DNA of 64,000 nt from Streptomyces celluloflavus (GCA_000720995.1 JOEL01000002.1:310001-374000), one strand, 5' to 3'; numbered from the stretch's first letter, positions 50,819 through 59,399 are shown. The notes: generated from the letters alone by a model not told the origin. A program made the numbers and translations.

Positions 50819-51373
50819 ATGGCGGAACGATGGATCCATTCAGCGGATGAGCGGAGTCATGGGCTCCCCGGCCTCGCCGGGGTCGAGCACATCGGCTTCA
50901 CCGTCCCCGACCTCGAAGTGGCGACCCGGTTCTTCGTCGAGGTGATCGGCTGCGAGCACGTCTACTCGCTCGGCCCCTTCCGGTCCGACGGCACCTGGAT
51001 GCGCGACCACCTCGGCGTCCACCCCCGCGCCGTCATGCGCGAACTGCGCTTCTTCCGCTGCGCCGGCGGCCCCAACTTCGAGATCTTCGAGTACGAGGCA
51101 CCCGAGCGGACCACGCGGCCGCCCCGCAACAGCGATATCGGCGGTCACCATCTGGCCTTCTACGTCACCGACCTCGACGCCGCCGTCGCCCATCTGCGGC
51201 GGCACGGCGTACGGATCCTGGGCGAGCCCACCGCCAGCTCGGGCCCGAGCGAAGGGCAGCGGTGGGTCTACTTCCTGACGCCCTGGGGGATGCAGCTGGA
51301 GCTGGTCTCCTACCCCGGCGGCAAGCGGTACGCGGCCGACTCCCCGGTGCTGCTGTGGCAGCCTTCCGCCTGA
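50819..51373 (+). CDS. VOC-superfamily metal-site protein (glyoxalase/epimerase-like)
   Basis: 184 residues from ATG 50819 (weak GCAGGG site). One polypeptide with two half-modules and a full metal set: His in GVEHIGFTVPD, Glu in FEIFEYEAP, His in IGGHHLAFYVTD and Glu in MQLELVSYPGG. That H-E-H-E pattern supports an enzyme, for example an epimerase, isomerase or lyase acting on an oxygenated acid. Divergent from the E1 gene and followed by GntR. A copy of the ATGGATCCAT palindrome overlaps codons 4-7. Confidence 0.85.
   Translation: MAERWIHSADERSHGLPGLAGVEHIGFTVPDLEVATRFFVEVIGCEHVYSLGPFRSDGTWMRDHLGVHPRAVMRELRFFRCAGGPNFEIFEYEAPERTTRPPRNSDIGGHHLAFYVTDLDAAVAHLRRHGVRILGEPTASSGPSEGQRWVYFLTPWGMQLELVSYPGGKRYAADSPVLLWQPSA
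50830..50839. promoter_or_regulatory. Palindrome ATGGATCCAT, copy 2, inside the start of the VOC gene
   Basis: Identical to the copy at 50722-50731, with centres 108 bases apart. It lies in the fourth to seventh codons of the VOC gene; a repressor here would act as a roadblock. Confidence 0.5.
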
Positions 51374-51399
51374 ACACGTCCGCCGTACCGGGAAGAGCC

Positions 51400-52197
51400 A
51401 TGCCACAGAAGCCGACCACCGGATCCAGTACCTCCGGATCCAGCATCATCGGATCCACCGCCACCGGATCCGGTACCCCCGGGTCCGGCACCACCGGATC
51501 CAGCGCCTCCGCCGTCGCCAGCCAGCGCGTCGCCGACCATCTGCGGACCGCCATCCTCAGCGGTGAACTGCGCCCCGGTGCGCGGATCAGGCAGGAGGAG
51601 GTCGCGGCCCGGCTCGGCGCCAGCCGGCTGCCGGTACGCGAGGCCCTGCGGATACTGGCGGCCGAGGGCCTGACCGTCGTGAAGTCCAACAGCGGTGCCT
51701 GGGTCTCCAAGATGGACATGGCGGAGTGCGAAGGCGTCTACAAGATCCGCGAACGCCTCGAACCGCTCGCCCTCAGCGAGAGCATTCCGCATCTGACCGC
51801 CGGGCAGATCGCCGAACTGGCGGCGATCGCGCGGCAGATCGAGCAGACCACCGACGTGGACCGCTTCCTGACCCTCGACCGCCGTCTGCACCTGCTCACC
51901 TACGCCGGCTGCCGTGTCGGCCAGCTGACCGCCCTCGTCGACCGGTTCTGGAACACCACACAGCACTATCGGCGCGCCTTCGCCCGGCTCGCGGGCGACA
52001 GCGGCTGGGAGCTGATCCACGCCGAACACCGCCTGATCATCGAGGCGATCAGGCGCGCCGACACCGTCGACGCCGAACGATTTCTCACCGGCCACATCCG
52101 CCGCACCCGGCTGGAACTGGGCCAGCACCCCGAACTCTTCACCGAGGAAGACCATGACAGCGCAGACACCGCAGACACCGCAGACACCGGGCGCTGA
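51400..52197 (+). CDS. GntR-family (FCD type) transcriptional regulator with a repeat-built N-terminal extension
   Basis: 265 residues from ATG 51400 (GGGAAGAG upstream). Residues about 8-37 are six 5-residue units starting GS or GSG, encoded by a 15-bp repeat. The winged helix follows (VADHLRTAILSGELRPGARIRQEEVAARLGASRLPVREALRILAAEGL), then an FCD ligand domain (about 115-245) with metal/ligand residues such as LDRRLHLLTYAG and AEHRLIIEAI. It probably controls the divergent VOC-SDR and E1-E2-MFS operons in answer to an organic acid. Its last 44 bases overlap the next gene. Confidence 0.9.
   Translation: MPQKPTTGSSTSGSSIIGSTATGSGTPGSGTTGSSASAVASQRVADHLRTAILSGELRPGARIRQEEVAARLGASRLPVREALRILAAEGLTVVKSNSGAWVSKMDMAECEGVYKIRERLEPLALSESIPHLTAGQIAELAAIARQIEQTTDVDRFLTLDRRLHLLTYAGCRVGQLTALVDRFWNTTQHYRRAFARLAGDSGWELIHAEHRLIIEAIRRADTVDAERFLTGHIRRTRLELGQHPELFTEEDHDSADTADTADTGR
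51421..51510 (+). repeat. Six 15-bp repeats beginning GGATCC in the gntR coding region
   Basis: Units start at 51421, 51436, 51451, 51466, 51481 and 51496; five start GGATCC and one GGGTCC. The repeats encode a flexible Gly-Ser-Thr linker. GGATCC is also the core of the two ATGGATCCAT palindromes upstream. Confidence 0.85.
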
Positions 52198-52936
52198 CGC
52201 CCACGCCTTCCAGGGCCGGACCCTCCTCCTGTCCGGCGCGAGCGGCGGCATCGCCCGCGAGGTGGCCCGCCAGTTCCACGCCGCCGGCGCCAACCTGGTC
52301 CTCGGCGACCTGGACGCCGGCGCCCTGACGGAGTTCGCCGCCACCCTCGACCCCACCGGTACGCGTGTGCTCACCCGCACCCTGGACGCGGCCTCCTCGG
52401 AGAGCAACAACGCGTTCGTCGCCGCCGCGGTCGAGAGGTTCGGCGCGGTGGACTTCCTCGTACCGGCCGCCGGAATCTACCCCGAACAGACTGTCGCCGA
52501 GATGACCGACGAGGAGTGGAACACCGTCATCTCGGTCAACCTCAACGGTGTCTTCTACCTCACCCGCGCCGTCCTGCCCCACCTCAACGAGGGCGGCAGC
52601 ATCGTCAACCTGACCTCCATGGCGGGCCACCGCGGCAGCATCCGGCATGCGCACTACGCGGCGACCAAGGGTGCCCTGCTCGCCTTCTCCCGCAGCCTCG
52701 CCTGGGAACTGGGCTCCCGGGCGCGGATCAACATGGTCTCGCCCGGCATCATCGAGACCCCCATGACCCGAGACTACGTCGCCACCCGCGGCGACACCGC
52801 GCTGGCCACCACCCCCATGGGCCGCCTGGGCAGGCCCGCGGAGGTCGCCTCCGTCGTCACCTTCCTCTGCTCGCCCGCGGCGAGCTTCGTACAGGGCGAG
52901 GTCATCCACGTCAACGGCGGCATGCACATGGCCTGA
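52154..52936 (+). CDS. Short-chain dehydrogenase/reductase
   Basis: 260 residues from ATG 52154 (CGAGGAAG upstream), starting 44 bases inside gntR. Classical SDR motifs: cofactor loop SGASGGIAREVA, PAAGIYPE in place of NNAG, catalytic Ser in VNLTSMAGH, and YxxxK in HYAATKGALLAFSRS. The acidic residue after strand two (LGDLD) favours NAD. It probably oxidises or reduces a hydroxy/oxo group of the compound handled by this locus. Confidence 0.9.
   Translation: MTAQTPQTPQTPGADAHAFQGRTLLLSGASGGIAREVARQFHAAGANLVLGDLDAGALTEFAATLDPTGTRVLTRTLDAASSESNNAFVAAAVERFGAVDFLVPAAGIYPEQTVAEMTDEEWNTVISVNLNGVFYLTRAVLPHLNEGGSIVNLTSMAGHRGSIRHAHYAATKGALLAFSRSLAWELGSRARINMVSPGIIETPMTRDYVATRGDTALATTPMGRLGRPAEVASVVTFLCSPAASFVQGEVIHVNGGMHMA
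52161..52187 (+). repeat. Three 9-bp repeats CGCAGACAC read in two frames
   Basis: Perfect copies at 52161, 52170 and 52179 in the gntR/SDR overlap. The gntR frame reads ADTADTADT and the SDR frame QTPQTPQTP. Confidence 0.85.
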
Positions 52937-53037
52937 GCACCCGCGCACACCGGGACGGCCAGGGGAGAACCAGGGACGGCCGGGGCCAGGAGAGGAATTA
53001 CCCGGCTCAATCCATGACGAGAGACAGGGAACGGAAC

Positions 53038-53841
53038 ATGACGACCGAAGCGGCGAGCTACCCCGACCTGCGCGGCAGGTCCGTGTGCGTCACCGGCGCG
53101 GCGCGCGGCCTGGGCCTGGCGATGGCCACCGCCTTCGCGCACGCCGGCTGCCATGTGCTGCTGCTCGACATCGACGGCGGCGAACTGGACCGCGTACGGC
53201 CCCCACTGGCGGCCTGCCACCCGGACCGGGTGATCGCGACGGCCACCGCCCCGGTGAACGACGAGGACGCCGTGGCCGCGGCGCTCGCGGACTTCACCGC
53301 GCGCACCGGGGAGCTGTCCGTCATGGTCGGCAACGCCGGACTGTCCGCCAACGCGCCCTCCCTCGACCTCGAACTGGGGCGCTGGCAGGCCGCGTTGGAC
53401 ACCAACCTCACCGGCGTCTTCGTCTGCGCGCGGGCGGCCGCCCGCCTCATGCGCGACGGCGACGGGGGCGTCATCCTCACCACCTCGTCGATGTACGGGG
53501 TGACCGCGGGGCCCGAACGCGCGGCGTACTGCGCGACCAAGGCCGCCGTCGCCTCCCTCACCAAGGTGCTGGCCGTCGAATGGGCCCCGCACGGCATCCG
53601 CGTCAACGCGCTGGCGCCCGGCTATGTCGAGACCGACCTGGTGGCCGGGCTCGCCGCGGCCGGCCGGCTGGACACGGCGGCACTGCGCCGCCGCACCCCG
53701 CGCGGCGTCCTCGGCCGCCCGGCGGACATCGCCCACCTCGCCCTCTTCCTGGCCTCCGACGTGTCCGCGAACATCACCGGCCAGGTGATGGTCAGCGACG
53801 GCGGCTGGACGGCCGACGGTTACGCCGTGACACCCGGTTAG
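53038..53841 (+). CDS. Short-chain dehydrogenase/reductase, second copy type
   Basis: 267 residues from ATG 53038 (CAGGGA upstream; an in-frame ATG at 53014 has a poorly spaced site). Motifs: VTGAARGLGLAMATAFA, GNAGLSANAPSLDL, catalytic Ser in LTTSSMYGVTA and YxxxK in YCATKAAVASLTKV; LLDIDGG favours NAD(H). It is clearly different from the preceding SDR, so the two probably catalyse successive steps. Last gene of the plus-strand group VOC-GntR-SDR-SDR. Confidence 0.9.
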   Translation: MTTEAASYPDLRGRSVCVTGAARGLGLAMATAFAHAGCHVLLLDIDGGELDRVRPPLAACHPDRVIATATAPVNDEDAVAAALADFTARTGELSVMVGNAGLSANAPSLDLELGRWQAALDTNLTGVFVCARAAARLMRDGDGGVILTTSSMYGVTAGPERAAYCATKAAVASLTKVLAVEWAPHGIRVNALAPGYVETDLVAGLAAAGRLDTAALRRRTPRGVLGRPADIAHLALFLASDVSANITGQVMVSDGGWTADGYAVTPG

Positions 53842-54028
53842 GGCGGCGACGGCCCGCCACGCGGGTCCCGCCCGCCCCGGCGCACCCCGCGCACCGCCGA
53901 CCGGATCGGCACCGGCCGCCGCCGAGTCCCCTACAAGCTCCGCCGCCGCGCCGCCATACTGGACGGGCAGGACACGCAGGGGGAGCTGCGCGACGGAACG
54001 GAGTCGGCGACGGGGGCGGCGGTACGCG

Positions 54029-56278
54029 ATGGTGGAGAGCAGGCTGATCCAGGGACGCTACCGGCTGCTCGAACGGATCGGACGCGGCGGGATGGGCGAG
54101 GTGTGGCGCTCCCGCGACGAATCGCTGGGCCGCCAGGTCGCCGTCAAATGTCTCAAGCCCGTGGGGCCGCAGCACGACGCGTCGTTCCTGCGGGTGCTGC
54201 GCGAGCGGTTCCGCCGGGAGGCCCGGGTCGCGGCCGCGCTCCAGCACCGCGGTATCACCGTCGTCCATGACTTCGGCGAGGACGGCGACACCCTCTTCCT
54301 CGTCATGGAGCTGCTGACCGGCCGCAACCTCAGCCAGCTGCTGGACGACAACCGGCGCGAGCCGCTGCCCGTCACGGACATCGTCGAGATCGCCGAACAG
54401 CTCACCGCCGCGCTCGCCTACACCCACGAACAGGCCGTCGTGCACCGCGATCTGAAACCGGCCAACATCGTGCGGACCGCCGACGGCACGGTCAAGATCT
54501 GCGACTTCGGCATTGCCCGCCTCGGCGACGACATCGGCTTCACCGCCCGGCTGACCGGCACCGGTATGGCCATGGGCACCCCGCACTACATGTCCCCCGA
54601 GCAGATCGGCGCCGGCACCGTCGACCACCGCAGCGACCTCTACTCCCTGGGCTGTGTGCTGTACGAGATCACCACCGGGGTCCCGCCGTTCGACCTGGGG
54701 GACGCCTGGGCGGTGCTCATCGGGCACCGCGACACCGCCCCGGAACCCCCGCGCAACCGGCGTCCCGACCTGCCCGAGGCGTACGAACGGATCGTGCTGG
54801 ACCTGCTCGCCAAGGACCCGGACGACCGGCCGCGGGACGCCGCCGAACTGGGCAAGCGCCTCGCCGACGCCCGCCGGCCGCAGGGCGGCCACCCCACCGG
54901 GGCGGCGGCATCCACCGACGGCGCTCCCGGCGCGGACGGTCCGGAGTCCGCCCCGACGCAGCGGCTGCCCTCGTGGACGCGGGGGATGACCGGCGGTTCC
55001 CCGGCGAACGGCGCCCGCCCGGCCGGTTCCGGGCCGCCGGGCCACGGCCTCGACGCCCTGGACGCCCTCACCGACGCCTGGACCCGCGGGCCCGCGACAC
55101 GTGGCGAGGCGTCCGGCCCCCCGGCCGGCCCGGCCGGGGGGCCGCGCACCACCCTCGCCGCCCGGCACGCCGCCGGGCTCGCCCTCGGCGGGCAGGGCCG
55201 CTGGGCGGCGGCGGCCGACGTACACCGCGCCGTCGCCGCCGAACGCGCGCGGCTCCTCGGCCCCGACCACCCCGACACCCTCACCAGCCACTTCGAGGAG
55301 GCCCGCGCCCTCGACCGGTCGGGGCACCCCGCCGCGGCACTGACCGGGTACGAGCGGGTCGCCGCGGCCCGTACCCGCAGCCTGGGCGCGGACCACCCCG
55401 ACACCCTCACCGCCCGGCTGGAGACCGGCCATGCGCTCGGCCGGCTCGGCCGGCACTTCGAGGCGCACCAGGTCTGCGCCGCCGTACTGTCCGGGCGGAC
55501 GCGTGCGCTGGGCCCCGACCACCCCGACACCCTCAGCTGCCGCCACCACCTCGCGTTCAACCTCCGCCGGCTGGGGCGGCTGGAGGACTGCCACGCGATG
55601 GCCCGGGAGGTGGCCGAGGCGCGCGCCCGGGTACTCGGCGAACGGCACCCCGACACCCTCCGCACCCGCTATGAAATCGCCGGCGTACTGGGGCAGTTGG
55701 GGAGGTGGGAGGAGGCGCTGCGGGGCTACCGCGAGGTGGCGGACGCACGGGCCGGGACGCTCGGCCCCGACCACCCCGACACCCTCGCCGCCTGCTACGA
55801 GGTCGGCATCGGTCTGGGCCGGCTGGGCCGCAGCGCGGAGGCCCTGGCGCTCTACCGAGACCTGGCGGCGGCCCGTACCCGCGTCCAGGGCGCCGATGAT
55901 CCGGAGACGCTCCGGGCCCGGCACGGCCTGGGCGTCAACCTGGGGCGGCTCGGCTGCTGGGAGGAGGCGCTGGCCGAGGCCGGCGAGGTGGCGGCGGCGC
56001 GCGGGCGCGTGCTGGGCGCCGACCACCCCGACACCCTGGTCAGCCGCCGGGAGGTCGCCGTGGCGCTGGGCTGGCTGGGCCGCTGGGCCGACGCGCTGGG
56101 CGGCTACCGCCAGGTCGCCGACGCCCGCGAACGGGTCCTGGGCGCGGCCCATCCGGACGCGCTGGCCAGCCGCGGCGACCAGGCCCAGTGCCTGGAGCAG
56201 CTGGGCCGCACGGCCGAGGCCGTCGCCCTCTACCGCCGGGTCGCGACGCTGCGTCAGGAGCGTGCGGCCCGGCGGTAG
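54029..56278 (+). CDS. Soluble Ser/Thr protein kinase with eight kinesin-light-chain-type TPR repeats
   Basis: 749 residues from ATG 54029. Kinase domain at about 10-270: GRGGMGEVW glycine loop, VAVKCLK lysine, VVHRDLKPANIV catalytic loop, CDFGIAR, and APE-equivalent MSPEQ. A Pro/Gly/Ala-rich linker (about 275-370) follows, then eight TPR units of about 42 residues marked by LGxDHPDTL (the sixth reads GADDPETL, the eighth AAHPDAL). No transmembrane helix is seen, unlike PknB-type receptors, so it acts in the cytosol, with TPRs probably choosing substrates. It ends in a palindrome shared with the convergent galactosidase gene. Confidence 0.93.
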   Translation: MVESRLIQGRYRLLERIGRGGMGEVWRSRDESLGRQVAVKCLKPVGPQHDASFLRVLRERFRREARVAAALQHRGITVVHDFGEDGDTLFLVMELLTGRNLSQLLDDNRREPLPVTDIVEIAEQLTAALAYTHEQAVVHRDLKPANIVRTADGTVKICDFGIARLGDDIGFTARLTGTGMAMGTPHYMSPEQIGAGTVDHRSDLYSLGCVLYEITTGVPPFDLGDAWAVLIGHRDTAPEPPRNRRPDLPEAYERIVLDLLAKDPDDRPRDAAELGKRLADARRPQGGHPTGAAASTDGAPGADGPESAPTQRLPSWTRGMTGGSPANGARPAGSGPPGHGLDALDALTDAWTRGPATRGEASGPPAGPAGGPRTTLAARHAAGLALGGQGRWAAAADVHRAVAAERARLLGPDHPDTLTSHFEEARALDRSGHPAAALTGYERVAAARTRSLGADHPDTLTARLETGHALGRLGRHFEAHQVCAAVLSGRTRALGPDHPDTLSCRHHLAFNLRRLGRLEDCHAMAREVAEARARVLGERHPDTLRTRYEIAGVLGQLGRWEEALRGYREVADARAGTLGPDHPDTLAACYEVGIGLGRLGRSAEALALYRDLAAARTRVQGADDPETLRARHGLGVNLGRLGCWEEALAEAGEVAAARGRVLGADHPDTLVSRREVAVALGWLGRWADALGGYRQVADARERVLGAAHPDALASRGDQAQCLEQLGRTAEAVALYRRVATLRQERAARR

Positions 56279-56298
56279 CGGCGCCGCTACCGCCGGGC
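56267..56298. terminator. 32-bp perfect palindrome spanning both stop codons of convergent genes
   Basis: The half-site GCCCGGCGGTAGCGGC is followed without a spacer by its exact complement. It contains the TAG stop of the kinase gene (56276-56278) and, on the other strand, the TAG of the galactosidase gene (56287-56289). Each gene therefore ends in the codons for Ala-Arg-Arg. It would fold into a strong hairpin on either transcript. Confidence 0.75.
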
Positions 56299-57591
56299 GG
56301 GTCGGCGTGCGGTGATCCGGTAGAGCACCGTGGCGTGCGGCGGTACGTCCTTCGCGACGATGTCCCGCCCGGCGGACGTGGTGCGGCCGGTGACCAGCTC
56401 GCGCAGCCGGTAGGAGGCGGCGGGCGGCAGCCCGGCCGCGGCGGCCGTGGTGGCGAGCGTGCGCCGGGAGTCGCCGGAGTTGAACAGGGCGACGGCCCGG
56501 TCACCGTTCTTCAGCGGCTTGGACAGCACCGTGAAACCGTCACCCTGCGCCACGATCCGGCCCTGGACGCCGAGCGGGTCCTGGTCGACGGCGATGACGT
56601 CCCTGTTGCCCAGCGCCCGGCGCGCCGTCGCGCCGATCCGGGTCAGGTCCGTACTGGAGATCAGCGGCGCGGCCATCATCGACCACAGCGACATCTGGCT
56701 GCGCGTCTCGTCCGCCGTCAGCCCCGGGTCGCCGGTCAGCAGGAAGTCGGGGTCGTTCCAGCGGCCGGGCCGCTGAAGGGGGGCCAGCTTGGCGTTGTAG
56801 TCGAAGTTGTAGACGATCGAGGACCATTTCGCGGCCGGATCCTGCTCCCGGGTCGCGATGTCCGCCCCGCCCCGCCACAGATTGCCGAGCCGGGCGGACC
56901 AGTCGATGACCTGGTGCCAGACGCTGTCGCCGCTGTACTGGAAATAGGCCGGCGCGGACACCGAGAAGGTGATGGGTCGGCCGGTGGCGGTCAGCGCGCG
57001 GCTCATCTTCCCGTACGCCTCGCGGTACGCCTGCTCCTTGGTCTGCCCGGCGGGCACGGGCACATGGCAGCCGTCGGCCTTGAGGTAGTCGACCTTCCAG
57101 CGCGCGAACTGCTCGGCGTCCTGCCGGAAATGGCCGAGACTGCCCGGGAACTTGCCGCAGGTGGCGGTGCCGACATCCTCGTAGATGCCGAACTTCAGTC
57201 CCATCGCGTGCAGTTGGCGGCCCACGTACGCCATGCCGTGCGGGAACTTCACCGGGTCCGCGACCAGCTCGCCGTCGGGCCCGCGCTGCTTGGTCATCCA
57301 GCAGTCGTCGACGGTGACGGTGCGGTAGCCCCGCCTCGCGAGCCCCGTGCGCACCAGGGCCCGCGCGTTGTCCAGGATGACCTTCTCGTTGATGTCGCAC
57401 ATGTAGTAGGACCAGTTGTTCCAGCCCATCGGGGGTGTCGGGGCCAGGTTCGGATACGGTGCGACGGCGCCTGCCGGGTCCGCGTCGGCGGCCGCCGGGC
57501 CGGTGGCCGAGAGCAGTCCCGCCGTACAGGCGGCCACGGCCGCCAGCCCGGCGACGGTGCGGCCGATGCGGGATACCGGAAAGTGGGACAC
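56287..57591 (-). CDS. Secreted alpha-galactosidase, glycoside hydrolase family 27
   Basis: 434 residues from GTG 57591 (GTGAGGTGA upstream). A signal peptide covers about residues 1-36. The GH27 barrel opens APTPPMGWNNWSYYMCDINEK; the nucleophile Asp is in VDYLKADGCH (about residue 173) and the acid/base Asp in GRWNDPDFLLTG (about 279). A short beta-sandwich follows from about 340. No carbohydrate-binding module is attached, unlike several streptomycete members. It releases terminal alpha-galactose from oligosaccharides or galactomannan outside the cell. Confidence 0.93.
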   Translation of the reverse strand: MSHFPVSRIGRTVAGLAAVAACTAGLLSATGPAAADADPAGAVAPYPNLAPTPPMGWNNWSYYMCDINEKVILDNARALVRTGLARRGYRTVTVDDCWMTKQRGPDGELVADPVKFPHGMAYVGRQLHAMGLKFGIYEDVGTATCGKFPGSLGHFRQDAEQFARWKVDYLKADGCHVPVPAGQTKEQAYREAYGKMSRALTATGRPITFSVSAPAYFQYSGDSVWHQVIDWSARLGNLWRGGADIATREQDPAAKWSSIVYNFDYNAKLAPLQRPGRWNDPDFLLTGDPGLTADETRSQMSLWSMMAAPLISSTDLTRIGATARRALGNRDVIAVDQDPLGVQGRIVAQGDGFTVLSKPLKNGDRAVALFNSGDSRRTLATTAAAAGLPPAASYRLRELVTGRTTSAGRDIVAKDVPPHATVLYRITARRPARR

Positions 57592-57770
57592 GGGTCACCT
57601 CACGGGTGGGCGGGACGGCCGGAGCGGCGCACGGGCCGGGTGGTGCCGGTGCGGCGCACGGCCGGACGCTAAGAGGCGGTCCGGACCCGGTCAAGAAGCC
57701 TCGCTGCCCGGGACGGCGGATTCAGCCGCCTGCGCCTGGCGACCCCGGTCACCCCGTGCTACCAAGAGAC

Positions 57771-59399
57771 ATGCCGGAACGGACTTCGTACGACGTGGTC
57801 ATCGTCGGCGGCGGGCACAACGGACTGGTCGCCGCCGCCTATCTCGCACACGCCGGGCGCAGCGTGCTCGTGCTGGAACGCCTGGCGCACACCGGTGGCG
57901 CCGCGGTCTCGACCCGGGTGTTCGCCGGGGTCGACGCCCGGCTCTCCCGCTACTCCTACCTGGTCAGCCTGGTGCCGCCGAAGATCGTCCAGGATCTCGG
58001 CCTGCGCTTCGCGGTCCGCAAACGCACCGTCTCCTCCTACACCCCCGCCGTCCGCGACGGCCGCCCCACCGGTCTCCTGGTCGGCGGCGGAGCGGCACGG
58101 ACCCGCCGGGCGTTCGCCGAACTCACCGGCTCGGACCGGGAGTTCACCGCCTGGGAGCGCTTCTACGGACGCATGCGGCGGCTCGCCGAACGGGTCTTCC
58201 CCACGCTCACCGAACCGCTTCCCAGCCGCGCCGCACTGCGCGCCGGGATCGATGACGACGCCACCTGGCACGCGCTCTTCGAACGCCCCCTGGGCGAGGC
58301 GGTCGAGGAAGCCTTCACCGACGACCTGGTGCGCGGCGTGGTGCTCACCGACGCCCTGATCGGCACCTTCGCCGCCGCCCACGACCCCTCGCTGCGGCAG
58401 AACCGCTGCTTCCTCTACCACGTCATCGGCGGCGGCACCGGCGACTGGGACGTGCCGATCGGCGGTATGGGCGCGCTCACCGACGCGCTGGCCGACGCCG
58501 CCCGCGGCGCCGGGGCGGAGCTCGTCACGGACTGCGCGGTGACCGGTATCGCGACGGACGGCCGGACGGCGGAGGTGACGTGCGCGGCGGGCACGGTCGG
58601 CGCCCGCCGGGTGCTGGTCAACGCCGCGCCGCGGGAGCTCGCCCGGCTGCTGGGCGAAGCGCCGCCACCGCCCGCCGAGGGCGCCCAGCTCAAGGTCAAC
58701 ATGCTGCTCACCCGGCTGCCGCGGCTGCGCGATCCGCGGGTGGACGCGCGGGAGGCGTTCTCCGGGACGTTCCATGTCGCCGAGGGCTACCGGCAGTTGG
58801 AGACCGCCTACCGGCAGGCCGCGGCCGGTGAGCTGCCCGCCACGCCGCCCAGCGAGATCTACTGCCACTCCCTGACCGACCCCTCGATCCTCGGTCCGGA
58901 GCTGGTCCGCCGGGGCTACCACACGCTCACCCTCTTCGGGCTGCACACCCCGGCCGGGCTGTTCGCCGCCGACACCCCCGGGCAGCCCGCCGCCCGCGAC
59001 CGGCTGCTCGCCGCCACCCTCGCGGAGCTGGACACCCACCTCGCCGAACCGCTCGCCGACTGCCTGGCCCGCGACGCCGACGGCCGGCCCTGTATCGAGG
59101 CCCGCAGCCCGCTGGACCTGGACCGCGAACTGGGGCTGCCCGGCGGCAACATCTTCCACCGCGAGCTGGCGTTCCCGTACGCGGACCCGGACGGCGCGGC
59201 GACCGCACCGGGCCGCTGGGGTGTGGCGACCGGGCACGCCAACGTCCTGCTGTGCGGGGCGGGCGCGGTGCGCGGCGGGGGAGTGAGCGGCATCCCCGGG
59301 CACAACGCGGCGATGGCGGTGCTGGAGGAGGACCGGGAGCGGCCGCGGGGCGGGAGTGTCGACGACCGGCCGGGAAGCGGGCAGATGGCCGCCGGGTGA
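57771..59399 (+). CDS. Phytoene-desaturase-like FAD oxidoreductase (PYROXD2-type)
   Basis: 542 residues from ATG 57771 (weak AGAGA site). The N-terminal FAD loop DVVIVGGGHNGLVAAAYLAHAGRSVLVLER and the late GVSGIPGHNAAMAVL FAD contact are typical of the carotenoid-desaturase/PYROXD2 superfamily. YHVIGGGTGDWDVPIGGMGALTDALADAA is the conserved middle motif. No other carotenoid gene is nearby, so a pigment role is doubtful; the substrate is unknown. The 59400-59619 gap downstream has no gene. Confidence 0.85.
   Translation: MPERTSYDVVIVGGGHNGLVAAAYLAHAGRSVLVLERLAHTGGAAVSTRVFAGVDARLSRYSYLVSLVPPKIVQDLGLRFAVRKRTVSSYTPAVRDGRPTGLLVGGGAARTRRAFAELTGSDREFTAWERFYGRMRRLAERVFPTLTEPLPSRAALRAGIDDDATWHALFERPLGEAVEEAFTDDLVRGVVLTDALIGTFAAAHDPSLRQNRCFLYHVIGGGTGDWDVPIGGMGALTDALADAARGAGAELVTDCAVTGIATDGRTAEVTCAAGTVGARRVLVNAAPRELARLLGEAPPPPAEGAQLKVNMLLTRLPRLRDPRVDAREAFSGTFHVAEGYRQLETAYRQAAAGELPATPPSEIYCHSLTDPSILGPELVRRGYHTLTLFGLHTPAGLFAADTPGQPAARDRLLAATLAELDTHLAEPLADCLARDADGRPCIEARSPLDLDRELGLPGGNIFHRELAFPYADPDGAATAPGRWGVATGHANVLLCGAGAVRGGGVSGIPGHNAAMAVLEEDRERPRGGSVDDRPGSGQMAAG

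Noticed and set aside
51421-51510. GGATCC repeats considered as an attachment site or origin iterons
   Set aside because: They keep reading frame in gntR and no integrase or replication gene is nearby.
53792-56152. A 786-codon minus-strand open frame opposite the kinase-TPR gene
   Set aside because: It repeats with the TPR period because it is the complement of that array, and it shows no domain of its own.
57771-59399. Naming the flavoprotein as a carotenoid gene (crtI)
   Set aside because: It lacks crtB/crtE neighbours and matches the broader PYROXD2-type branch better.
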